A stretch of 64,000 nucleotides of DNA from the NCBI GenBank assembly GCA_030278955.1, contig JAOANR010000005.1:29379849-29443848 (forward strand). Direction: 5' to 3'. The position numbers and the translations under genes were made by a program. This DNA is from Hygrophila difformis (Eukaryota; Streptophyta; Magnoliopsida; Lamiales; Acanthaceae). Below, in pieces: positions 42,620-53,300 of the stretch; the first letter of the stretch is position 1, and every line of letters starts with the position of its first letter. The notes below the pieces were generated by a model. It searched no databases. It saw nothing but the letters and a program-made list of their open reading frames with translations, and had not been told where the DNA came from.

Positions 42620-45600
42620 TCCCCTCCCCCTTGAGAAGGTTGAGCCATCAACCGATCAAGCTCTTCACCGTCCTCCTCGTAGAGGTTGAGATCTGCAACA
42701 TTAAAGGTAGCGTTAATTCCATACTCTGGGGGCAACTCTAACCTGTAAGCATTGTCATTAATCTTTTCCAAAACTCGGAATGGACCGTCCCCCCGTGGGG
42801 AAAGTTTGTCACGCCTCTTTAGTGGGAATCTCTCTTTGCGCATATGGAGCCAGACCCAATCCCCGGGCTTCAACAGCAGCTTCTTTCGTCCTCTGTTGGC
42901 ATATTTCGCGTATGTCTCCGTGGCCTTCTTGAGGCTTTCCCGGACGTTCTTGTGAAGCTCCTGTATAGCTCGAGCCCTGTCCCTGCCATTAACATTAAAA
43001 TGCTCATTGCGGGGCAATGGCAGCAAGTCGACAGGTGTTAGTGGGTTGAAACCATAGACAATTTCGAAAGGTGACATGTTAGTGGCACTGTGGACGTGTC
43101 TATTATATGCAAACTCTATGTAGGGCAAACACTCGTCCCAGCTCTTATAACTGGAAGCAGTAATAATCCGCAGTAGATTACCCAAGACTCTATTGACGGC
43201 TTCAGTTTGCCCGTCTGTTTGAGGGTGATAAGCTGTGGAGAACAAAAGCTTCGTGCCAATCTCATGCCACAGAGATTTCCAAAAGTAGCTGGCAAATTTT
43301 GTGTCCCGATCTGACACAATTGTTTTCGGGATCCCATGGAGACGCACCACTTCCTTGAAGAATAATTTGGCGATGTGATGGGCGTCATTGGTCTTCGTGC
43401 AAGGAATGAAATGAGCCATCTTGCTGAATCGATCTACCACTACGAATATCGAGTCCTTGTTTCGAGCAGTCCGTGGTAGTCCTAGCACGAAGTCCATCGA
43501 AAGATCAATCCATGGTCCCTCGGGAATTGGTAGAGGCATATATAAACCATGTGGCTTGGAAGTGGATTTCGCCTTCAGACAGACGATGCATTTGGAGATC
43601 AAGTCATCCACTTCTTTCCTCATTCCTGGCCAGTAAAAGCGTTCACTCAGAATTCCGAAAGTGGCAGTCCTCCCGAAATGTCCCATAAGGTCTCCGTTAT
43701 GAACCTCCTTGATTAGAAGCTCCCTAACCGATCCCTTGGGAATGCACAGTCGGTTCTCATAATACAGAAATCCATCAAGTCTTGAAAACTCCTTGAACCC
43801 GTGCCTTTCGGTTTCTGCCCAGAAATCCGTGAAGTCGGGATCAGTGGCATACTGATCCTTAATATGTTCAAAGCCAATCAAATGTGTCGTGGCAATGGCC
43901 GCCAAGGCGCTCCTGCGGGATAAGGCATCCGCGACTATGTTTTCCTTCCCCTTTTTGTATTTAAGCACATACGGGAAAGTCTCAATGAATCCGCTCCAAC
44001 GCGCATGCCTTTTTCCCAGTTGTCCTTGGTTCCGAATATGCTTGAGGGTTTCGTGGTCCGTATGGATGATGAACTCACGACCCCGCAGATAGTGTTGCCA
44101 CGTCTTTAAAGCTTGGACCACAGCGTAGAGTTCCTTGTCATACGTGGAATAGTTCAACTGTGCGCCAGAGAACTTCTCACTGTGGTATGCCACTGGCTTC
44201 CCATTCTGCAATAAAACTGCTCCCATGCCGGTCCCTGATGCATCGCATTCTACCTCAAACGGTAGATCGAAATCTGGTAGGGCCAATACCGGCGCATGAG
44301 TCAGTTTGGCTTTCAATTCTTCAAAACTCTTTTGTTCAGACGGCCCCCACTTGTAGACAAGTCCTTTCTTGAGCAATGAAGTCAGGGGTGCCGCAATCAG
44401 ACTGAAATTCGGTACGAATCTCCGAAAGAAACCACATAGACCCAAGAATTGTCGGACTTCATGTACGCTCGTGGGTGGTTTCCATTCCGAGATCGCCTTG
44501 ATTTTTGTCTCGTCGACCTTAAGACCACCACGTCCAACAATGTAGCCGAGGAACGAGAGTTCAGTCGCATGAAAAGTGCATTTCTCCTTGTTGGCATAGA
44601 GCTGAACTTCCCTCAACCTGTTTAGTACCTGTCGGACGTGGGAAAGGTGATCAGATTCGCTAGAACTATACACTAGAATATCATCAAAATATACAACGAC
44701 AAATTTATTAATGAATTGGCGAAGAGTCTCATTCATAAGCCGCATGAATGTTGAAGGCGCGTTCGTTAGTCCAAATGGCATAACAAGCCATTCATATAAT
44801 TCGAATTTGGTCTTGAACGCCGTCTTCCATTCATCTCCCGGTTGCATCCGGATTTGGTGATAGCCGCTTCGCAAATCAATTTTTGAGAAGATGCTGGCGT
44901 GACCCAGCTCATCAAGCATGTCGTCCAAACGCGGGATGGGATGCCGATACTTAATGGTAATTGCGTTCACGGCTCGGCAGTCTACACACATGCGCCATGT
45001 CCCGTCTTTCTTGGGAACCAACAAAACCGGCACGGCACACGGCGAGAGGCTTTCTCGGACCCATCCCTTATCCATCAACTCTTGAACTTGTCTTTGCACT
45101 TCTTTAGTTTCTTCCGGATTCATTCGGTAAGCCGGCCGATTAGGAATTGACGCTCCGGGCACGAAATCGATTTGGTGCTCGATTCCGCGCAAAGGTGGAA
45201 GACCAGCGGGGACTTCATCCGGAAAGATATAAGAATTTTCATCCAACATCCTGGAAAAATTAACAGGAATATTAGGTGCAGCAGTGCAAGTTCTGTAAAT
45301 ATCATCAACAGGTTTTGCAAAAGCAAGGAAACAGTAACCTGTTGAGCTCAGTGCGCGCATTGTTTGCTCAAACTCGGTTCGAGTCGTCAGTAGGCAAGGA
45401 TTGGCAGAGGTGCTCTCGATGCAAAGGGTCTTTCCTTTGTCCTTCAATTTTCGCTCTGCCTCGTCCTTCTTCATGTTAGTACGCAGAATTTCTTGATCTG
45501 CTCGAACCATTTTTACAGACAGTGGTTTGACATTTATTTTCTTTTGTTTAAAAATAAAAGATAAACAGTTGGCACGACCCTTGTATTTGACATCACGATC

Positions 45601-46395
45601 ATATAACCACGGTCGGCCCAATAAGATGTGGCAGGCAGTCATGGGAATGACGTCACAAATGACATTTTCAGAATAGGACCCGATCTTGATAGGAATTTTG
45701 GCTCGTCGGTTGACTTTCAGGTCGCTATTGTCATTCATCCAATGGAGGTGGTAGGGACTCGGATGCTCTTCAGTCGGAATACCTAATCTGCGAACAACAT
45801 AAGAGCTCACAGCATTAGTGCAACTCCCATTATCCACAATTACTGAAGCAACATTGCCTTTTAAATCACAATGACAGTAAAATAAATTCTCCCTTTGCTC
45901 GTCAGTACGAGATTTTTCTTCTGTTCGTTCTGCACTAAGAGTCCGCATGGCCACCAGATTGGTCAATTTGCGATCCTCTTCAACTGTTTCCTCGGCTGCG
46001 TAGAATTCATCACTGTTATCGGAGTCCTCATTTTCCTCTCTCTCAACCTGTTCCGGTTGTTCATCATCAGAGTCTATAATTCTCCAAGATCCGTCTTCCA
46101 TGAGTGCAGCTCTTTTGGTGAAAGGGCACTCAGGTGAGTAATGTCCCTTTCGACCGCATTTGAAGCACGTGACTTCCTTCTTCCGATCCTTGTCAAATTT
46201 AGGCCTCTCGATGACCGCGGGTTTAGGACCTTCCAGACGGTAGGTCTTAAATTCCTTGGCCATTTCGAAACCTTTCGGCTTGGGCTTATCGTCCCTGGGA
46301 ATGAACGTCTTTTGACCCCAAGGTTTCTGCGAACTGGATCCGGAATCCTGTCGGTATTTCTGCACTCGAGGTCGATCATCGGTTTCAAGCTTCAT
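42397..46395 (-). CDS. E4 zinc knuckle and Pol, 1332 codons
   Basis: Frame begins in late Gag (MKLETDDRPRVQ) and holds CFKCGRKGHYSPEC, an acidic linker, protease VDNGSCTNAVS, RT with VVVYFDDILVYS, RNase H with [17 protein letters not shown], integrase with MDFVLGLP, VSDRDTKF, YHPQTDGQTEAVNR, then GPFRVLEKI, FNVADL and the tail GPCSRSRTKKF, ending in the LTR. The RT reads TKFELYEW where relatives have TKFGLYEW. It is separated from Gag only by the frameshift at about 46398-46410. Confidence 0.95.
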   Translation of the reverse strand: MKLETDDRPRVQKYRQDSGSSSQKPWGQKTFIPRDDKPKPKGFEMAKEFKTYRLEGPKPAVIERPKFDKDRKKEVTCFKCGRKGHYSPECPFTKRAALMEDGSWRIIDSDDEQPEQVEREENEDSDNSDEFYAAEETVEEDRKLTNLVAMRTLSAERTEEKSRTDEQRENLFYCHCDLKGNVASVIVDNGSCTNAVSSYVVRRLGIPTEEHPSPYHLHWMNDNSDLKVNRRAKIPIKIGSYSENVICDVIPMTACHILLGRPWLYDRDVKYKGRANCLSFIFKQKKINVKPLSVKMVRADQEILRTNMKKDEAERKLKDKGKTLCIESTSANPCLLTTRTEFEQTMRALSSTGYCFLAFAKPVDDIYRTCTAAPNIPVNFSRMLDENSYIFPDEVPAGLPPLRGIEHQIDFVPGASIPNRPAYRMNPEETKEVQRQVQELMDKGWVRESLSPCAVPVLLVPKKDGTWRMCVDCRAVNAITIKYRHPIPRLDDMLDELGHASIFSKIDLRSGYHQIRMQPGDEWKTAFKTKFELYEWLVMPFGLTNAPSTFMRLMNETLRQFINKFVVVYFDDILVYSSSESDHLSHVRQVLNRLREVQLYANKEKCTFHATELSFLGYIVGRGGLKVDETKIKAISEWKPPTSVHEVRQFLGLCGFFRRFVPNFSLIAAPLTSLLKKGLVYKWGPSEQKSFEELKAKLTHAPVLALPDFDLPFEVECDASGTGMGAVLLQNGKPVAYHSEKFSGAQLNYSTYDKELYAVVQALKTWQHYLRGREFIIHTDHETLKHIRNQGQLGKRHARWSGFIETFPYVLKYKKGKENIVADALSRRSALAAIATTHLIGFEHIKDQYATDPDFTDFWAETERHGFKEFSRLDGFLYYENRLCIPKGSVRELLIKEVHNGDLMGHFGRTATFGILSERFYWPGMRKEVDDLISKCIVCLKAKSTSKPHGLYMPLPIPEGPWIDLSMDFVLGLPRTARNKDSIFVVVDRFSKMAHFIPCTKTNDAHHIAKLFFKEVVRLHGIPKTIVSDRDTKFASYFWKSLWHEIGTKLLFSTAYHPQTDGQTEAVNRVLGNLLRIITASSYKSWDECLPYIEFAYNRHVHSATNMSPFEIVYGFNPLTPVDLLPLPRNEHFNVNGRDRARAIQELHKNVRESLKKATETYAKYANRGRKKLLLKPGDWVWLHMRKERFPLKRRDKLSPRGDGPFRVLEKINDNAYRLELPPEYGINATFNVADLNLYEEDGEELDRLMAQPSQGGGDGVEAKSATLIIPAGPCSRSRTKKFTDRIARLLKSEEFQVEINKEEGHNPKALIMIQLDETGGILTMESAILKQ
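42620..42632 (-). other. E4 polypurine tract
   Basis: Minus-strand AAGGGGGAGGGGA against the 3' LTR. Confidence 0.9.
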
Positions 46396-46397
46396 GG

Positions 46398-47432
46398 CTA
46401 GCCCACCAAATCGGACAAAGTGTCGTATGGTCGCAGCTTAGCCTCCTTTCGGATCTCGATTCGGAGTCCTTTGAGAAATCTAGACTTCGTGATGCCCTCG
46501 TCTTCAATTACTCCGGCTTTCAGCAAGAGAGTTTCCATTTCCTTGAAATACTCCTCTACCGACCTGTTCCCCTGAACAAGAAAGGCAAGCTTATCATATA
46601 AGTCCTGTCGGTAGTGGGATGGAACAAATCTGTTCTCCATAGTCCGAGTTAGTGTGGCCCAAGTCTGAATGGGATCATAGCCATTCCGATGAATATCATG
46701 AGTCACCTTCTGCCACCATACCAACGCGTAATCCTTGAAAGCACAAACGGCCACATTGACCTTCTTGATATCTGCGTAGTTATGGCAGTTGAAAATGAGC
46801 TCCATTGAGTGCCTCCATTCAAGGAATTCATCCGGATTGGATGTTCCCTTGAATGGGGGAATGTCAAACTTGATCCCTTTCAAGTCCTGGTCAGGCTCAT
46901 AATTACGGTTGTTCCGGCGGGGATTTCTGACAAAAACTTCTTCCTCGGGATCTGAGTCAGATTCATGATGCTGAGGTATTGCTGGTCTGGGTGGAGCAGG
47001 CATCCGCGGTGGTGGAGGATTCACGGGTGTTTGAGGCACAGGGTTGTTCCGGCCAACTCGACGGGGTCCTTGATGATAATTGAAGGCGGGGTCAGCTTCA
47101 TTCCGTTGTCGGGCCTCGAGTTCGGCTTCGGCTTCCTGCATCTCGTGGCTCTGGACCCCCTGAGGACCGCTGTGATGGCTCCGAGGGGTTCCAGAAGTCG
47201 AAGGTGGAGTAGCTTGTGGTGTCTGTTTGTCGAACACCTCCTGTATTTTCAGCTCAAGACGTCTCATGGTTTCTGATTGAACAGCATTTCCATGCATGAC
47301 CATGTCGTCCTTGAAGGTGTCCACCCTATGGTTCAATTCGTCCATCCGCTGATCCACGTTATCCAAACGAGCAGTCACTCGGAGCAATATGTCCATCAGA
47401 TCCTTGTTCGAAGGTTGTCCTGAACCTGCCAT
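46398..47432 (-). pseudogene. E4 Gag, 344 codons, 1-base frameshift
   Basis: MAGSGQPSNKDLMDILLRVTAR coiled coil, Pro-rich linker, capsid core (FDIPPFKGTSNPDEFLEW, CHNYADIKKVNVAV, LVWWQK, FLKGLRIEIRKEAKLRPYDTLSDLV), then Gly and stop. E5 continues as DLVELAIKLE in one frame. Here the Glu codon has lost one base (gg instead of gag near 46405), which puts the remainder in the frame of 42397-46395. A mutation of this copy, not a conserved design. Confidence 0.92.
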
Positions 47433-48967
47433 GATAGAAATCTAGACACAGAAAAAAATTACACAATATCTGAAAAGAAAATGAAAAAAATTATAGATGA
47501 AAATATTAATAAAATAAAATAAAATAAAAGATGGAATTTATCTGGATCACTCGGTAAAATCACTCAGTTTGCTCACAACCCGATTGCTGAATGCTGGGTT
47601 AATTCACAACCTGATATATCTGCAGTCCACAGTGATCACAAACAATTTTCGAGTGGCGGAGGGTGAGGCCTGAATATACGGACGCGCAATACACGGATCA
47701 AATGTAACTGCTCGACTCAATTCAAAGATAAGGTTGATTATGTGATATGCAATGCAGTCAATTTAAGTTCAACACCTTATATGAGCAATCGTCACAAGCA
47801 ACAGTGTATTTGTCCCGGTATAGAAGTGGAAAAATAAAAACCTCACTAAAACACTCGGATAAACCCCTTAATACTCAGATGACTTCTCGGGCTAGGTTTC
47901 ACAAGGGTGCCAGTCCGATATCCACTTTATTGTATAAATACTCAAGTGGCTTCTCGGGCTAGGTTTCACGATTGTGCCAGTCCAATATTCACCTTATTGT
48001 ATTAACACTCAAAATATATAAAAATATGGTGGTGAACATCAGTAGCCGAAAATCGCACTTGGACAGATATATTTGCACTGATTTTGTCTTTTTGGACTGA
48101 TAAATTCGCACCGGCTACAAGAGAAATTTGCTGATTTTTGTTTTCTTCTTTGGATGGGTGGCCCACACTAATTAATGCTCATGTCAAGCATTTAATTCCC
48201 CAAGTGATTGATTATTCCTTGACACCAATCAATTAATCATTCAAATGTCAACCATGTTATGGACCGGTTAATAGCTTGCATGCATCCACCAACTTTTTGT
48301 CCAAGGTGCAAGAACATGTGCATTGGTCTTCAAGTCTTCATTCAAATCTTCATCAACATTTCAAGAACACAATATGAACTTGAAGAACACAAACAATAAT
48401 CTCACTCAATCCCAACCCGATTAAACCCCACGGTTGTGTTTAAATTGCTCAAATAATGAGTTAAACTCTAATATCATGCAATACAAACACACAATGGAGA
48501 ATATTATGGTCCAAATATTAACAACAAGATGGGGCAGCAAGCATCCACAAGAAGAACTTGAGTATTTTGTGATTTTCGGATTTTAAGAGAGCAAGAACAC
48601 CAAAACTTCAATCGGTCATAACTTTTGATTCCGAAGTCCGTTTTTGATGAACTTTATATGTAAACACATCTACTCGACGAGAGGAACAAGATTATGAAGT
48701 CAGATTTTGAAGATTTTCAACGAGCTGTTACCAGATTTTCGGAAAAACGGACAGCAACTATTTTTAATTAGGGTTTTTCGGTGGATTTTTGGAGAAGATG
48801 AAGGGTGTGGAAAAATTTGGGCGGCACCTCCCCTTAGGAATGGTTGAAATATATGTTGCCAAATGGAATATGCTTCCAAATGGTGAGTGGTGAAGCGTGG
48901 GAGAAGGAGGAAGAACAAGTTTTTTGGGATTTTTCGATTTTTAAGGAAAACAAGTAGAACCAAGTGT
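47433..48967 (-). other. E4 5' leader
   Basis: AT-rich, no supported ORF. It includes an aaataaaataaaataaaag run, the block near gag (about 47681-47722) and CTCGACGAG at 48673-48681. It is nearly identical over most of its length to the E6 leader (60214-61750). Confidence 0.75.
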
Positions 48968-48979
48968 GCTCTGATACCA
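48968..48979 (-). other. E4 primer-binding site (tRNA-iMet)
   Basis: Minus-strand TGGTATCAGAGC, 12 nt from the LTR edge. Confidence 0.92.
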
Positions 48980-48991
48980 AATAAATTAGGA

Positions 48992-49541
48992 TGCCATGGA
49001 TCCCTTGGTTACTAACTTGCAAGAACAAAAGGATGGAAAAATAAAGATAAAGATAGGGAAGCAAAACCGCAACAAGAATCGTCGGGGGAAGCAACCAAGG
49101 TGTTCAAAACCTTGACCTCATCCCAATCCTTCCACTCAAGCCTCGGTTTGATGATCAACAATGGTAGCCTCAAGCCAAGTTGATGAATGTTTCCAAACAA
49201 ACATACAAAGGGTGTGTGAGAGTGTTTATGAACTCACAAATGATCTTTGAAGAGAGATAATTAATATTCATTCAAGCAAAAGATGTCTTACAAGTGTTTG
49301 GGAGGTCATATATATAGACCTCATTACAAAAGGGCAATTCTGGAATAAGAAAATACATGAAAAATGAGTAAAAACGCAAAAAGGGGGCTGTTACGACGCT
49401 ATCCACAGATTACGACGCTAGAGGATAGCGTCGTAAGGTTACGACGCTAGAGCAGGATAGCGTCGTAAGGTGGAGGATAGCGTCGTAAGGTTACGACGCT
49501 AGAGGAGGATAGCGTCGTATACGACGCTATAGGAGGATAGC
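48992..49541 (-). repeat. E4 5' LTR, piece 1
   Basis: Matches 41460 onward at offset 7532. It contains the TATA dyad (49302-49322) and the first part of the minisatellite, and stops at E5. Its last 5 bp (ATAGC, 49537-49541) are the E5 TSD. Confidence 0.94.
49302..49322 (-). promoter_or_regulatory. E4 LTR TATA box inside inverted repeat
   Basis: ATATATATA core between perfect 6-bp arms GAGGTC and GACCTC. E6 has the same at 62083-62103. Confidence 0.72.
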
Positions 49542-50309
49542 TGCCATGGATCTTTAGTTGGTCACTAACTTGCAAGAACACGAAGAACAATGAAGAACAA
49601 CGAAGAACAACGAAGAGGAAAGGATAAGGAAGCAAACCACAACAAGAACCGAAGGGGGAAGCAACCAAAGGAGTAGAACCCGTGACCTCAACCCAATCCT
49701 CCAAGCTCAAGCCTTGATTTCGTAATCACAAGGATGCTTCAAGCCCAAGTGATGAATGTTTCCCAACAAGCATTCAAAGGTGTGTGTGAGAGTGTTTGTA
49801 AACTCACAAGGTGATCTCTTTGAAGAGAGAAATTCAAATGTTTATTCAAGCAAAGGTCCAAATGAGAGTGGAGGAGGTCCTATATATATAGGCCAAGACC
49901 ACAAGTACAAATTAAACAAGCCTAAGAAAGGATTAAACAACCAAGGAAAGGAAAAGGACTTATACTATTACAGTAATATGTGTACTGTTTAAAATACTAG
50001 AAGTAGTAAATAATATCCGACCATCTTCTAGCTTGTCCGTTAATTGCCCGATGGTGGTGGTGGCCGACCTCCGGTCAACTTCCGGCCAATATTCCGGCGA
50101 TGGCTTTTTACTTGCAAATGGAATTCCCTCCAGCTTCTTCCAACTTGATCATGAGCACTGCTTCCGGATGGCCCCCTTCTTTGTTAATTTTAGATTTGAA
50201 TTCCTCAGACTTGAGAAGGTTGACAATCCAGTCGATGAATCTTTTAGCCCGGCTCCTGGAGCATGGTCCTTCCGGAATAAGTAACGCAGCAGATTTGGCT
50301 TCCACGCCA
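49542..50309 (-). repeat. E5 3' LTR (768 bp)
   Basis: Plus strand TGCCATGGATCTTTAG...GGCTTCCACGCCA. It is the shortest LTR here: only a brief CCGG-rich stretch and no dyad minisatellite. The Pol tail and stop (50108) are encoded in it. Confidence 0.95.
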
Positions 50310-53300
50310 TTCCCTCCCCCTTGAGAAGGTTGAGCCATCAACCGATCAAATTCTGCATCGTCCTGCTCGAAGAGGGCAAGATCTGCAACATTAAACGTAG
50401 CATTAATTCCATAATCAGGAGGCAATTCTAATTTATAAGCATTGTCATTTATTTTCTCCAAAACACGAAATGGACCGTCCCCCCGTGGGGAAAGTTTGTC
50501 ACGTCGCTTCAATGGGAATCTCTCCTTCCGCATGTGGAGCCAGACCCAATCCCCGGGCTTCAAGAGTAGTTTCTTTCGCCCTCGGTTGGCATACTTAGCA
50601 TAAGTCTCCGCGGCCTTCTTCAGGCTTTCCTGGACGTCCTTGTGAAGCTCCTTAATAGCTCGAGCCCTGTCCCTGCCATTAACATTGAAATGCTCATTGC
50701 GTGGCAATGGCAGAAGATCAACAGGGGTTAGTGGGTTGAAACCATAGACAATTTCAAAAGGTGACATATTAGTGGCACTATGGACATGTCTGTTATAAGC
50801 AAATTCAATATAAGGTAGACACTCGTCCCAACTCTTGTAACTAGAAGCAGTTATGATTCGTAGCAGATTACCCAAGACTCTGTTGACGGCTTCAGTTTGC
50901 CCGTCTGTTTGAGGGTGATAAGCTGTAGAGAACAAGAGCTTCGTACCAATTTCATGCCACAGAGATTTCCAGAAATAGCTAACAAACTTCGTGTCTCGGT
51001 CCGACACAATCGTCTTTGGGATCCCATGAAGACGCACCACATCTTTGAAGAACAGCTTGGCAATGTGGTGTGCGTCATTAGTCTTTGTGCAAGGAATGAA
51101 GTGCGCCATCTTGCTAAACCTATCTACCACCACAAAAATTGAATCTTTGTTTCGTGCAGTCCGTGGTAGTCCCAGCACAAAGTCCATAGATAGATCAATC
51201 CAGGGTCCCTCGGGAATTGGTAGCGGCATGTACAACCCATGTGGCTTGGATGTGGACTTGGCTTTCAGGCAAATGATACACTTGGAGATGAAGTCGTCCA
51301 CATCTTTCCTCATTCCCGGCCAATAGAATCTCTCACTCAAAATTCCGAACGTGGCAGCCTGTCCGAAATGTCCCATAAGGTCGCCGTTGTGAACTTCTTT
51401 GATGAGTAACTCTCTAACGGATCCCTTAGGAATGCACAGCCGGTTCTCATAATACAAAAATCCATCGAGTCTTGAAAACTCCTTGAACCCGTGCTTCTCA
51501 GTTTCTGCCCAAATTTCCTTGAAGTCAGGATCAGTGGAATATTGATCCTTAATATGCTCGAAGCCAATCAAGTGAGTAGTAGCAATGGCCGCCAACGCCA
51601 GTCTGCGGGATAAGGCATCAGCAACAACATTTTCCTTTCCCTTTTTGTACTTAAGCACATAGGGAAAAGTTTCAATAAAACCACTCCATCTGGCATGCCT
51701 TTTTCCCAACTGTCCTTGGTTCCGGATATGCTTGAGGGTCTCATGATCTGTGTGAATGATGAACTCACGTCCCCTCAAATAATGTTGCCACGTCTTTAAA
51801 GCTTGAACCACAGCGTAGAGTTCTTTGTCATACGTCGAATAGTTCAATTGTGCACCAGAGAACTTTTCACTGTGGTATGCCACTGGCTTCCCATTCTGCA
51901 ATAAAACTGCTCCCATGCCCGTCCCTGATGCATCGCATTCTATCTCAAAGGGAAGATCAAAATCTGGCAGGGCTAGTACCGGTGCATGAGTCAGCTTTTC
52001 CTTCAGACTATCGAAACTCTTTTGCTCAGATGGCCCCCATTTGAAGATGAGTCCTTTCTTTAGTAGAGAAGTAAGGGGTGCCGCAATCAAACTGAAATTT
52101 GGAACAAACCTCCTAAAGAAACCACACAACCCAAGAAATTGTCTGACCTCGTGCACATTTGTGGGTGGTTTCCAATCAGAGATCGCCTTTATTTTCGAAT
52201 CATCAACCTTAAGACCGCCGCGTCCAACAATATATCCCAAGAATGAAAGCTCAGTTGCATGGAAAGTGCACTTCTCCTTGTTGGCATATAACTGAACTTC
52301 TCGCAACCTGTTAAGTACCTGTTGGACATGAGACAGGTGGTCAGATTCATTCGCACTATAAACTAATATATCATCAAAATATACAACTACAAATTTATTT
52401 ATGAAAGGGCGAAGTGTCTCATTCATAAGCCGCATGAATGTTGAAGGCGCGTTGGTCAGTCCAAATGGCATGACAAGCCATTCATAAAGTCCAAATTTCG
52501 TTTTGAACGCTGTCTTCCATTCATCTCCGGGTTGCATCCGGATTTGGTGATATCCACTTCGCAAATCTATCTTAGAAAATATGCTGGCATGTCCCAGCTC
52601 ATCAAGCATGTCATCTAGGCGTGGAATTGGGTGCCGGTACTTGATAGTAATTGCATTCACTGCTCGGCAATCTACACACATGCGCCATGATCCATCCTTC
52701 TTGGGAACCAATAGAACAGGTACAGCACATGGTGAGAGGCTCTCTCGGACCCATCCCTTGCTCATTAATTCTTGAACTTGTCGCTGAACTTCTTTTGTTT
52801 CCTCCGGATTCATGCGGTAGGCCGGGCGATTTGGAATTGAAGCACCTGGCACGAAATCGATTTGATGTTCAATTCCGCGCAAAGGTGGTAAACCCGCCGG
52901 GACTTCATCCGGGAAGATATCAGAATTCTCCTCTAACATCCTGGAAAAATTAACAGGAATATCAAGTGCAGCAGTGCAAGTTCTATAAACATCATTAACA
53001 GGTTTTGCAAATGCAATGAAACAGTAACCTGTTGAGCTTGGCTCGCGCAAAGATTGTTGGACTTCAGTTCTAGTCATCAGGAGGCAGGGATTGGAAGAAG
53101 GCTCTTGAATGCAGATAGCTTTCCCTTTGCTCTTGGCCTTCCTCTCCTCTTCATCTTTCTTCATATTTGACCGTAGAACCTCCTGATCCGCTCTAACTAT
53201 CTTCACAGATAATGGTTTGATGTTGATTTTCTTTTGCTTGTAAACAAAAGACATAGTGTTGGCACGGCCCTTATACTTCACATCGCGATCATACAACCAT

